NCBI GenBank assembly: GCA_014843695.1
Contig: CM026401.1
Coordinates: 23,884,584 to 23,948,583 of the forward strand
Origin: Archivesica marissinica
Lineage: Eukaryota; Mollusca; Bivalvia; Venerida; Vesicomyidae
Direction of reading: 5' to 3'
DNA: 64,000 nucleotides
The notes beneath the pieces are model-generated. The model was not told the origin of the DNA. It was given only the letters and a program-made list of their open reading frames with translations, and searched no databases. Shown here in pieces: positions 1 to 12,300 of the stretch (within the stretch, counting starts at the first letter, position 1; the number at the start of each line of letters is the position of its first letter). Made by a program: the position numbers and the translations under genes.

Positions 1-16
1 TATTGAATTGTTGTAG

Positions 17-106
17 AGAATCATTATTCAGCAATTTCTGTTGTTGAAATTTGTCACCTGATGTCTGTACTTGTGGAGAATAAACAATATTACAGTATTG
101 CAAAAG
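17..106 (+). CDS. Exon A, internal coding exon of unrecognised protein
   Basis: An open frame of about 30 codons contains AISVVEICHLMSVLVEN and then KQYYSIAK. An in-frame TGA at 4-6 means the exon must start after it. Possible acceptors are TTGTAG ending at 16 and ATTCAG ending at 31, both leaving two bases before the first full codon. The preferred donor is AAAAG/GTGTGT after 106. The alternative GTGT/GTATGT after 110 also stays in frame if exon B then starts at 3013. The other two frames carry stops. The peptide is hydrophobic and probably helical, with no motif I can name. A minisatellite starts about 65 bp downstream. Confidence 0.52.
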
Positions 107-172
107 GTGTGTATGTACATGGAAAATGATGGTAAATAAAAATGATTAGCGTATTCGAATTTCAAGCTGAAA
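107..172 (+). other. 5' unique part of intron A
   Basis: A/T-rich unique sequence lies between the exon A donor and the first recognisable unit of the 21/26-bp minisatellite. No other signal was seen. Confidence 0.5.
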
Positions 173-3006
173 CCATGACGCATATTGTGCTGATGATGAC
201 ACATATTGTGCTGATGATGACACATATTGTGCTGATGATGACACATCTTGTGCTGATGATGACACATCTTGTGCTGATGATGACACATCTTGTGCTGATG
301 GTGACACACCTTGTATTATGCTGATGATGACACATCTTGTGCTGATGGTGACACATCTTGTATTATGCTGATGATGACACATCTTGTGCTGATGGTGACA
401 CACCTTGTATTATGCTGATGATGACACATCTTGTGCTGATGGTGACACATCTTGTATTATGCTGATGATGACACATCTTGTGCTGATGGTGACACACCTT
501 GTATTATGCTGATGATGACACATCTTGTGCTGATGGTGACACATCTTGTATTATGCTGATGATGACACATCTTGTGCTGATGGTGACACACCTTGTATTA
601 TGCTGATGATGACACATCTTGTGCTGATGGTGACACATCTTGTATTATGCTGATGATGACACATCTTGTGCTGATGGTGACACACCTTGTATTATGCTGA
701 TGATGACACATCTTGTGCTGATGGTGACACATCTTGTATTATGCTGATGATGACACATCTTGTATTATGCTGATGATGACACATCTTGTGCTGATGGTGA
801 CACACCTTGTGCTGATGGTGACACACCTTGTATTATGCTGATGATGACACATCTTGTGCTGATGATGACACATCTTGTGCTGATGATGACACATCTTGTA
901 TTATGCTGATGATGACACATCTTGTATTAAGCTGATGGTGACACATCTTGTGCTGATGGTGACACACCTTGTATTATGCTGATGGTGACACACCTTGTAT
1001 TATGCTGATGATGACACACCTTGTATTATGCTGATGATGACACATCTTGTATTATGCTGATGGTGACACATCTTGTGCTGATGGTGACACACCTTGTATT
1101 ATGCTGATGGTGACACACCTTGTATTATGCTGATGGTGACACACCTTGTATTATGCTGATGATGACACACCTTGTATTATGCTGATGATGACACACCTTG
1201 TATTATGCTGATGATGACACATCTTGTGCTGATGGTGACACACCTTGTATTATGCTGATGATGACACACCTTGTGCTGATGGTGACACACCTTGTATTAT
1301 GCTGATGATTACACATCTTGTGCTGATGGTGACACATCTTGTATTATGCTGATGGTGACACATCTTGTGCTGATGATGACACATCTTGTGCTGATGGTGA
1401 CACATCTTGTGCTGATGGTGACACACCTTGTATTATGCTGATGATGACACATCTTGTGCTGATGGTGACACATCTTGTATTATGCTGATGATGACACATC
1501 TTGTGCTGATGGTGACACATCTTGTATTATGCTGATGATGACACATCTTGTATTATGCTGATGATGACACATCTTGTGCTGATGGTGACACATCTTGTAT
1601 TATGCTGATGATGACACATCTTGTGCTGATGGTGACACACCTTGTGCTGATGGTGACACACCTTGTATTATGCTGATGATGACACATCTTGTGCTGATGA
1701 TGACACATCTTGTATTATGCTGATGATGACACATCTTGTATTATGCTGATGGTGACACATCTTGTGCTGATGGTGACACACCTTGTATTATGCTGATGGT
1801 GACACACCTTGTATTATGCTGATGATGACACACCTTGTATTATGCTGATGGTGACACATCTTGTGCTGATGGTGACACATCTTGTGCTGACGGTGACGCA
1901 CCTTGTATTATGCTGATGATGACACACCTTGTATTATGCTGATGATGACACAACTTGTGCTGATGGTGACACACCTTGTATTATGCTGATGATGACACAC
2001 CTTGTGCTGATGGTGACACACCTTGTATTATGCTGATGATGACACATCTTGTGCTGATGGTGACACACCTTGTATTATGCTGATGATGACACATCTTGTG
2101 CTGATGGTGACACACCTTGTATTATGCTAATGATGACACATCTTGTGCTGATGGTGACACACCTTGTATTATGCTGATGATGACACATCTTGTGCTGATG
2201 GTGACACACCTTGTATTATGCTGATGATGACACATCTTGTGCTGATGGTGACACACCTTGTATTATGCTGATGGTGACACACCTTGTATTATGCTGATGG
2301 TGACACATCTTGTGCTGATGGTGACACACCTTGTATTATGCTGATGGTGACACATCTTGTGCTGATGGTGACACATCTTGTGCTGATGGTGACACATCTT
2401 GTGCTGATGGTGACACATCTTGTGCTGATGGTGACACACCTTGTATTATGCTGATGGTGACACATCTTGTGCTGATGGTGACACATCTTGTGCTGATGGT
2501 GACACATCTTGTATTATGCTGATGGTGACACATCTTGTGCTGATGGTGACACATCTTGTGCTGATGGTGACACATCTTGTGCTGATGGTAACACATCTTG
2601 TGCTGATGGTGACACACCTTGTATTATGCTGATGGTGACACACCTTGTATTATGCTGATGATGACACATCTTGTATTATGCTGATGGTGACACATCTTGT
2701 ATTATGCTGATGGTGACACACCTTGTATTATGCTGATGATGACACATCTTGTGCTGATGGTGACACACCTTGTATTATGCTGATGGTGACACACCTTGTA
2801 TTATGCTGATGATGACACACCTTGTATTATGCTGATGATGACACATCTTGTGCTGATGGTGACACACCTTGTATTATGCTGATGGTGACACACCTTGTAT
2901 TATGCTGATGATGACACATCTTGTGCTGATGGTGACACATCTTGTATTATGCTGATGATGACACATCTTGTATTATGCTGATGATGACACATCTTGTATT
3001 ATGCTG
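173..3006 (+). repeat. Minisatellite 1, 21/26-bp units (intron A)
   Basis: Head-to-tail units come in two lengths. The 21-bp unit has the core GCTGATGATGACACATCTTG, and the 26-bp unit is the same plus ATTAT. Variation is mainly GATGATGAC versus GATGGTGAC and ACATCTTGT versus ACACCTTGT. The first three units differ from the rest (ACATATTGT), as expected for diverged array edges. From about 300 to 745 the units alternate with a strict 47-bp dimer and 94-bp tetramer order. The last unit, ending in ATTATGCTG, runs straight into TTTCAG, the proposed acceptor of exon B. Short open frames here are repeat translations, not genes. Confidence 0.95.
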
Positions 3007-3014
3007 TTTCAGAG

Positions 3015-3068
3015 CAACCATGTTGAAGAGAATGTTAGCAGATCTAGACAAGGCAAAGGTTGAAACAG
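3015..3068 (+). CDS. Exon B, internal coding exon of unrecognised protein
   Basis: This short exon reads (A)TMLKRMLADLDKAKVET followed by one base of the next codon. The acceptor region is GCTGTTTCAGAG. Starting at 3015, after the second AG, keeps frame with a donor at 106/107. Starting at 3013, after CAG, keeps frame with a donor at 110/111. The donor is ACAG/GTTTGT at 3068/3069. The peptide is amphipathic and charged, and probably helical. The single G at the end pairs with AG at the start of exon C to give Glu. The 54-56 bp length is small but normal for an animal exon. It is squeezed between a minisatellite on the left and a SINE plus a 31-kb minisatellite on the right. Confidence 0.6.
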
Positions 3069-3123
3069 GTTTGTAAATTGTGCAACATAGTTAGAATTTA
3101 GTAACTTATTTCATTTCAGCTCA
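3069..3123 (+). other. Intron B, 5' unique segment
   Basis: Unique A/T-rich sequence follows the GTTTGT donor of exon B and runs up to the left target-site duplication of the SINE. A TTTCATTTCAG at about 3109-3119 looks like a splice acceptor, but I could not place a supported exon after it. Confidence 0.45.
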
Positions 3124-3139
3124 AACCCTTCATGCAGTA
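3124..3139 (+). repeat. Left target-site duplication of SINE
   Basis: AACCCTTCATGCAGTA matches the right copy AACTCTTCAGGCAGTA (3363-3378) at 14 of 16 bases. The pair flanks the tRNA-like element exactly. Confidence 0.6.
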
Positions 3140-3362
3140 GTCGAAGTCATACCACAGTGGTAGCACGTTTACTTCAGGTGCAAGAGGTCCAGAGTTTGTA
3201 CCCAGCTGTAGCCGATACAGAGGCAAAGCATTTAAATTCCACATTGCCTCTTCGTTCTCCCTACATGGCGATGGATTCCATCAGGACTAAGGTCTCGAGA
3301 GTGATTAATATAAGTTGTAGGAACATGTTTGGCAATCAAACTAAACTAAATGTGTATAAACT
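3140..3362 (+). mobile_element. Probable tRNA-derived SINE (about 223 bp)
   Basis: The 5' part looks like a decayed tRNA gene. CCACAGTGGTAGCACG (about 3152-3167) resembles an A box, and AGAGTTTGTACCCAG (about 3191-3205) resembles a B box around 30 bp later. The 3' part ends in a CAAACTAAACTAAA-type tail. A 16-bp imperfect direct repeat flanks the element, as expected from target-primed insertion by LINE machinery. A short open frame spans it (3157-3381), but nothing suggests it is translated. SINEs with this kind of tail are common in invertebrates; the family assignment is inference. Two mismatches between the duplications suggest an old insertion. Confidence 0.55.
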
Positions 3363-3378
3363 AACTCTTCAGGCAGTA
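3363..3378 (+). repeat. Right target-site duplication of SINE
   Basis: AACTCTTCAGGCAGTA is the second copy of the flanking direct repeat. See 3124-3139. Confidence 0.6.
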
Positions 3379-6300
3379 TAAATATGTAATGTAATTAGCA
3401 TTTAGTAATATTGTTGGCATATATCTTGTTGGCTTGATATATAGTAGTATTGTTGGCTTGATATATAGTAGTATTGTTGGCTTGATATATAGTAGTAATG
3501 TTGGCTTGATATATAGTAGTAATGTTGGCTTGATATATAGTAGTATTGTTGGCTTGTTATATAGTAGTATTGTTGGCTTGTTATATAGTAGTAGTGTTGG
3601 CTTGATATATAGTAGTAGTGTTGGCTTGATATATAGTAGTATTGTTGGCTTGATATATAGTAGTATTGTTGGCTTGTTATATAGTAGTATTGTTGACTTG
3701 TTGGCTTGATATATAGTAGTATTGTTGGCTTGTTGGCTTGATATATAGTAGTAGTGTTGGCTTGTTGGCTTGATATATAGTAGTATTGTTGGCTTGATAT
3801 ATAGTAGTATTGTTGGCTTGATATATAGTAGTATTGTTGGCTTGTTATATAGTAATAGTGTTGGCTTGATATATAGTAGTATTGTTGGCTTGTTATATAG
3901 TAATAGTGTTGGCTTGATATATAGTAGTATTGTTGGCTTGATATATAGTAGTATTGTTGGCTTGATATATAGTAGTATTGTTCGCTTGATATATAGTAGT
4001 ATTGTTCGCTTGATATATAATAGTATTGTTGGCTTGATATATAGTAGTATTGTTGGCTTGATATATAATAGTATTGTTGGCTTGATATATAGTAGTATTG
4101 TTGGCTTGATATATAGTAGTAGTGTTGGCTTGATATATAGTAGTATTGTTGGCTTGATATATAGTAGTATTGTTGGCTTGTTATATAGTAGTATTGTTGA
4201 CTTGTTGGCTTGATATATAGTAGTATTGTTGGCTTGTTGGCTTGATATATAGTAGTAGTGTTGGCTTGTTGGCTTGATATATAGTAGTATTGTTGGCTTG
4301 ATATATAGTAGTATTGTTGGCTTGATATATAGTAGTAGTGTTGGCTTGATATATAGTAGTATTGTTGGCTTGATATATAGTAGTATTGTTGGCTTGATAT
4401 ATAGTAGTATTGTTGGCTTGTTATATAGTAGTATTGTTGACTTGTTGGCTTGATATATAGTAGTATTGTTGGCTTGTTGGCTTGATATATAGTAGTAGTG
4501 TTGGCTTGTTGGCTTGATATATAGTAGTATTGTTGGCTTGATATATAGTAGTATTGTTGGCTTGATATATAGTAGTATTGTTGGCTTGTTATATAGTAGT
4601 ATTGTTGGCTTGATATATAGTAGTATTGTTGGCTTGTTATATAGTAGTAGTGTTGGCTTGATATATAGTAGTATTGTTGGCTTGATATATAGTAGTATTG
4701 TTGGCTTGATATATAGTAGTATTGTTCGCTTGATATATAGTAGTATTGTTCGCTTGATATATAATAGTATTGTTGGCTTGATATATAGTAGTATTGTTGG
4801 CTTGATATATAGTAGTATTGTTGGCTTGATATATAGTAGTATTGTTGGCTTGATATATAGTAGTAGTGTTGGCTTGATATATAGTAGTATTGTTGGCTTG
4901 ATATATAGTAGTATTGTTGGCTTGTTATATAGTAGTATTGTTGACTTGTTGGCTTGATATATAGTAGTATTGTTGGCTTGTTGGCTTGATATATAGTAGT
5001 AGTGTTGGCTTGATATATAGTAGTATTGTTGGCTTGATATATAGTAGTATTGTTGGCTTGATATATAGTAGTATTGTTGGCTTGTTATATAGTAATAGTG
5101 TTGGCTTGATATATAGTAGTATTGTTGGCTTGTTATATAGTAATAGTGTTGGCTTGATATATAGTAGTATTGTTGGCTTGTTATATAGTAATAGTGTTGG
5201 CTTGATATATAGTACTATTGTTGGCTTGTTATATAGTAGTATTGTTGGCTTGTTATATAGTAATAGTGTTGGCTTGATATATAGTAGTATTGTTGGCTTG
5301 ATATATAATAGTATTGTTGGCTTGATATATAGTAGTATTGTTGGCTTGATATATAGTAGTATTGTTGGCTTCATATATAGTAGTAGTGTTGGCTTGTTGG
5401 CTTGATATATGGTAGTATTGTTGGCTTGATATATAGTAGTATTGTTGGCTTGATATATAGTAGTATTGTTGGCTTGATATATAGTAGTAGTGTTGGCTTG
5501 TTATATAGTAGTAGTGTTGGCTTGATATATAGTAGTATTGTTGGCTTGTTATATAGTAGTAGTGTTGGCTTGATATATAGTAGTATTGTTGGCTTGATAT
5601 ATAGTAGTATTGTTGGCTTGATATATAGTAGTAGTGTTGGCTTGATATATAGTAGTATTGTTGGCTTGTTATATAGTAGTATTGTTGGCTTGTTATATAG
5701 TAGTAGTGTTGGCTTCATATATAGTAGTATTGTTGGCTTCATATATAGTAGTATTGTTGGCTTGTTATATAGTAGTATTGTTGGCTTGTTATATAGTAGT
5801 AGTGTTGGCTTGTTATATAGTAGTAGTGTTGGCTTGATATATAGTAGTATTGTTGACTTGTTATATAGTAGTATTGTTGGCTTATTATATAGTAGTATTG
5901 TTGGCTTGTTATATAGTAGTAATGTTGGCTTGATATATAGTAGTATTGTTGGCTTGTTATATAGTAGTATTGTTGGCTTGTTATATAGTAGTAGTGTTGG
6001 CTTGTTATATAGTAGTATTGTTGGCTTGTTATATAGTAGTATTGTTGGCTTGTTATATAGTAGTATTGTTGGCTTGTTATATAGTAGTATTGTTGGCTTG
6101 TTATATAGTAGTAGTGTTGGCTTGATATATTGTAGTATTGTTGGCTTGTTATATAGTAGTATTGTTGGCTTGTTATATAGTAGTATTGTTGGCTTGTTAT
6201 ATAGTAGTATTGTTGGCTTGTTATATAGTAGTAGTGTTGGCTTGATATATAGTAGTATTGTTGGCTTGATATATAGTAGTATTGTTGGCTTGATATATAG

Positions 6301-9300
6301 TAGTATTGTTGGCTTGATATATAGTAGTATTGTTGGCTTGATATATAGTAGTAGTGTTGGCTTGATATATAGTAGTATTGTTGGCTTTATATATAGTAGT
6401 ATTGTTGGCTTGATATATAGTAGTAGTGTTGGCTTGATATATAGTAGTATTGTTGGCTTGATATATAGTAGTAGTTTGGCTTGTTGGCTTGATATATAGT
6501 AGTATTGTTGGCTTGATATATAGTAGTAGTGTTGGCTTGATATATAGTAGTATTGTTGGCTTGATATATAGTAGTAGTGTTGGCTTGTTGGCTTGATATA
6601 TTAGTATTGTTGGCTTGATATATAGTAGTATTGTTGGTTGATATATAGTAGTATGTTGGCTTGATATATAGTAGTATTGTTGGCTTGATATATAGTAGTT
6701 GTGTTGGCTTGTTGCTTGATATATAGTATCTTGTTGGCTTGATATATAGTAGTATTGTTGGCTTGATATATAGTAGTATGTTGGCTTGATATATAGTAGT
6801 ATTGTTGGCTTGTATATAGTAGTTTGTTGGCTTGTATATAGTAGTATTGTTGGCTTGATATATTGTAGTAGGTTGTTGGCTTGATATATAGTAGTATTGT
6901 TGGCTTGTTATATTGTAGTATTGTTGGCTTGTTATATAGTAGTATTGTTGGCTTGTTATATAGTAGTATTGTTGGCTTGTTATATAGTAGTATTGTTGGC
7001 TTGTTATATTGTAGTATTGTTGGCTTGTTATATAGTAGTATTGTTGGCTTGTTATATAATAGTATTGTTGGCTTGTTATATTGTAGTATTGTTGGCTTGT
7101 TATATAGTAGTATTGTTGGCTTGATATTTAGTAATAGTGTTGGCTTGATATATAGTAGTATTGTTGGCTTGTTATATAGTAGTATTGTTGGCTTGTTATA
7201 TAGTAGTATTGTTGGCTTGATATATAGTAGTATTGTTGGCTTTATATATTGTAGTATGTTGGCTTGATATATAGTAGTATTGTTGGCTTGATATATAGTA
7301 GTATTGTTGGCTTGATATATAGTAGTATTGTTGGCTTGATATATAGTAGTAGTGTTGGCTTGATATATAGTAGTATTGTTGGCTTGATATATAGTAGTAT
7401 TGTTGGCTTGATATATAGTAGTATTGTTGGCTTGATATATAGTAGTATTGTTGGCTTGATATATAGTAGTAGTGTTGGCTTGATATATAGTAGTAGTGTT
7501 GGCTTTATATAGTAGTATGTTGGCTTGATATATAGTAGTATTGTTGGCTTGATATATTGTAGTAGTGTTGGCTTGTTGGCTTGATATATAGTAGTATTGT
7601 TGGCTTGATATATAGTAGTAGTGTTGGCTTGATATATAGTAGTATTGTTGGCTTGATATATAGTAGTAGTGTTGGCTTGATATATAGTAGTATTGTTGGC
7701 TTGATATATAGTAGTATTGTTGGTTTGATATATAGTAGTAGTGTTGGCTTGATATATAGTAGTATTGTTGGCTTGATATATAGTAGTATTGTTGGCTTGA
7801 TATATAGTAGTATTGTTGGCTTGATATATAGTAGTATTGTTGGCTTGATATATAGTAGTTGTGTTGGCTTGTTGGCTTGATATATAGTAGTCTTGTTGGC
7901 TTGATATATAGTAGTATTGTTGGCTTGATATATAGTAGTAGTGTTGGCTTGATATATAGTAGTATTGTTGGCTTGTTATATTGTAGTGTTGTTGGCTTGT
8001 TATATAGTAGTATTGTTGGCTTGTTATATTGTAGTGTTGTTGGCTTGTTATATAGTAGTATTGTTGGCTTGTTATATTGTAGTATTGTTGGCTTGTTATA
8101 TTGTAGTATTGTTGGCTTGTTATATAGTAGTATTGTTGGCTTGTTATATTGTAGTATTGTTGGCTTGTTATATTGTAGTATTGTTGGCTTGATATATAGT
8201 AGTATTGTTGGCTTGTTATATAATAGTATTGTTGGCTTGTTATATTGTAGTATTGTTGGCTTGTTATATAGTAGTATTGTTGGCTTGATATTTAGTAATA
8301 GTGTTGGCTTGATATATAGTAGTATTGTTGGCTTGTTATATAGTAGTATTGTTGGCTTGTTATATAGTAGTATTGTTGGCTTGATATATAGTAGTATTGT
8401 TGGCTTGATATATAGTAGTATTGTTGGCTTGATATATAGTAGTAGTGTTGGCTTGATATATAGTAGTAGTGTTGGCTTGATATATAGTAGTATTGTTGGC
8501 TTTATATATAGTAGTATTGTTGGCTTGATATATAGTAGTAGTGTTGGCTTGATATATAGTAGTATTGTTGGCTTGATATATAGTAGTAGTGTTGGCTTGA
8601 TATATAGTAGTATTGTTGGCTTTATATATAGTATTTGTTGGCTTGATATATAGTAGTAGTGTTGGCTTGATATATAGTAGTATTGTTGGCTTTATATATA
8701 GTAGTATTGTTGGCTTGATATATAGTAGTATTGTTGGCTTGATATATTGTAGTAGTGTTGGCTTGTTGGCTTGATATATAGTAGTATTGTTGGCTTGATA
8801 TATAGTAGTAGTGTTGGCTTGATATATAGTAGTATTGTTGGCTTGATATATAGTAGTAGTGTTGGCTTGATATATAGTAGTATTGTTGGCTTGATATATA
8901 GTAGTATTGTTGGCTTGATATATAGTAGTAGTTGTTGGCTTGATATATAGTAGTTGTTGGCTTGATATATAGTAGTATTGTTGGCTTGATATATAGTAGT
9001 GTGTTGGCTTGTTGGCTTGATATATAGTAGTATTGTTGGCTTGATATATAGTAGTATTGTTGGCTTGATATATAGTAGTATTGTTGGCTTGATATATAGT
9101 AGTATTGTTGGCTTGTTATATAGTAGTATTGTTGGCTTGTTATATAGTAGTATTGTTGGCTTGATATATAGTAGTATTGTTGGCTTGATATATAGTAGTA
9201 TTGTTGGCTTGATATATAGTAGTATTGTTGGCTTGATATATAGTAGTATTGTTGGCTTGATATATAGTAGTATTGTTGGCTTGATATATAGTAGTATTGT

Positions 9301-12300
9301 TGGCTTGATATATAGTAGTAGTTGTTGGCTTGATATATAGTAGTATTGTTGGCTTGATATATAGTAGTATTGTTGGCTTGTTGGCTTGATATATAGTAGT
9401 ATTGTTGGCTTGATATATAGTAGTATTGTTGGCTTGATATATAGTAGTATTGTTGGCTTGATATATAGTAGTATTGTTGGCTTGATATATAGTAGTATTG
9501 TTGGCTTGTTATATAGTAATATTGTTGGCTTGATATATAGTAGTATTGTTGGCTTGATATATAGTAGTATTGTTGGCTTGATATATAGTAGTATTGTTGG
9601 CTTGTTATATAGTAGTATTGTTGGCTTGATATATAGTAGTATTGTTGGCTTGTTATATATAGTATTGTTGGCTTGATATATAGTAGTATTGTTGGCTTGA
9701 TATATAGTAGTATTGTTGGCTTGATATATAGTAGTAGTGTTGGCTTGTTGGCTTGATATATAGTAGTATTGTTGGCTTGATATATAGTAGTATTGTTGGC
9801 TTGATATATAGTAGTATTGTTGGCTTGATATATAGTAGTATTGTTGGCTTGTTATATAGTAGTATTGTTGGCTTGATATATAGTAGTATTGTTGGCTTGA
9901 TATATAGTAGTATTGTTGGCTTGATATATAGTAGTATTGTTGGCTTGATATATAGTAGTATTGTTGGCTTGATATATAGTAGTATTGTTGGCTTGATATA
10001 TAGTAGTAGTGTTGGCTTGATATATAGTAGTATTGTTGGCTTGATATATAGTAGTATTGTTGGCTTGTTATATAGTAGTATTGTTGGCTTGTTATATAGT
10101 AGTATTGTTGGCTTGATATATAGTAGTAGTGTTGGCTTGATATATAGTAGTATTGTTGGCTTGATATATAGTAGTATTGTTGGCTTGTTATATAGTAGTA
10201 TTGTTGGCTTGATATATAGTAGTATTGTTGGCTTGTTATATAGTAGTATTGTTGGCTTGATTATATAGTAGTATTGTTGGCTTGTTATATAGTAGTATTG
10301 TTGGCTTGATATATAGTAGTATTGTTGGCTTGTTATATAGTAGTATTGTTGGCTTGATTATATAGTAGTATTGTTGGCTTGATATATAGTAGTAAAAATT
10401 GTTGGCTTGTTATATAGTAGTATTGTTGGCTTGATATATAGTAGTATTGTTGGCTTGATATATAGTAGTATTGTTGGCTTGTTATATAGTAATATTGTTG
10501 GCTTGTTATATAGTAGTAGTGTTGGCTTGATATATAGTAGTATTGTTGGCTTGATATATAGTAGTATTGTTGGCTTGTTATATAGTAATATTGTTGGCTT
10601 GTTATATAGTAGTATTGTTGGCTTGTTATATAGTAGTATTGTTGGCTTGTTATATAGTAGTATTGTTGGCTTGATACATAGTAATATTGTTGTCTTGATA
10701 TATAGTAGTATTGTTGGCTTGATATATAGTAGTATTGTTGGCTTGTTATATAGTAGTATTGTTGGCTTGTTTGTTGGCTTGATATATAGTAGTATTGTTG
10801 GCTTGATATATAGTAGTAGTTGTTGGCTTGATATATAGTAGTAGTGTTGGCTTGATATATAGTAATATTGTTGGCTTGTTATATAGTAGTATTGTTGGCT
10901 TGATATATAGTAGTATTGTTGGCTTGATATATAGTAGTATTGTTGGCTTGATATATAGTAGTATTGTTGGCTTGATATATAGTAGTATTGTTGGCTTGAT
11001 ATATAGTAGTAGTGTTGGCTTGATATATAGTAGTATTGTTGGCTTGATATATAGTAGTATTGTTGGCTTGATATATAGTAGTATGTTGGCTTGATATATA
11101 GTAGTAGTGTTGGCTTGATATATAGTAGTATTGTTGGCTTGATATATAGTAGTAGTGTTGGCTTGTTGGCTTGATATATAGTAGTATTGTTGGCTTGATA
11201 TATAGTAGTATTGTTGGCTTGATATATAGTAGTATTGTTGGCTTGATATATAGTAGTATTGTTGGCTTGTTATATTGTAGTGTTGTTGGCTTGTTATATA
11301 GTAGTATTGTTGGCTTGTTATATTGTAGTGTTGTTGGCTTGTTATATAGTAGTATTGTTGGCTTGTTATATTGTAGTATTGTTGGCTTGTTATATTGTAG
11401 TATTGTTGGCTTGATATATAATAGTATTGTTGGCTTGTTATATTGTAGTATTGTTGGCTTGTTATATAGTAGTATTGTTGGCTTGATATTTAGTAATAGT
11501 GTTGGCTTGATATATAGTAGTATTGTTGGCTTGTTATATAGTAGTATTGTTGGCTTGTTATATAGTAGTATTGTTGGCTTGATATATAGTAGTATTGTTG
11601 GCTTGATATATAGTAGTATTGTTGGCTTGATATATAGTAGTAGTGTTGGCTTGATATATAGTAGTATTGTTGGCTTGATATATAGTAGTATTGTTGGCTT
11701 GATATATAGTAGTATTGTTGGCTTGATATATAGTAGTAGTGTTGGCTTGATATATAGTAGTATTGTTGGCTTGATATATAGTAGTAGTGTTGGCTTGATA
11801 TATAGTAGTATTGTTGGCTTGATATATAGTAGTATTGTTGGCTTGATATATAGTAGTAGTGTTGGCTTGATATATAGTAGTATTGTTGGCTTTATATATA
11901 GTAGTATTGTTGGCTTGATATATAGTAGTATTGTTGGCTTGATATATTGTAGTAGTGTTGGCTTGTTGGCTTGATATATAGTAGTATTGTTGGCTTGATA
12001 TATAGTAGTAGTGTTGGCTTGATATATAGTAGTATTGTTGGCTTGATATATAGTAGTAGTGTTGGCTTGATATATAGTAGTATTGTTGGCTTGATATATA
12101 GTAGTATTGTTGGTTTGATATATAGTAGTAGTGTTGGCTTGATATATAGTAGTATTGTTGGCTTGATATATAGTAGTAAAAAACTTGTTGGCTTGATATA
12201 TAGTAGTATTGTTGGCTTGATATATAGTAGTTGTGTTGGCTTGTTGGCTTGATATATAGTAGTCTTGTTGGCTTGATATATAGTAGTATTGTTGGCTTGA

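Noticed and set aside
173..3006. CRISPR array
   Set aside because: Units are directly adjacent with no unique spacers and no cas genes; the context is eukaryotic. The same applies to all other arrays here.
3157..3381. 74-codon open frame as a small gene
   Set aside because: It coincides with the probable SINE and its right target-site duplication.
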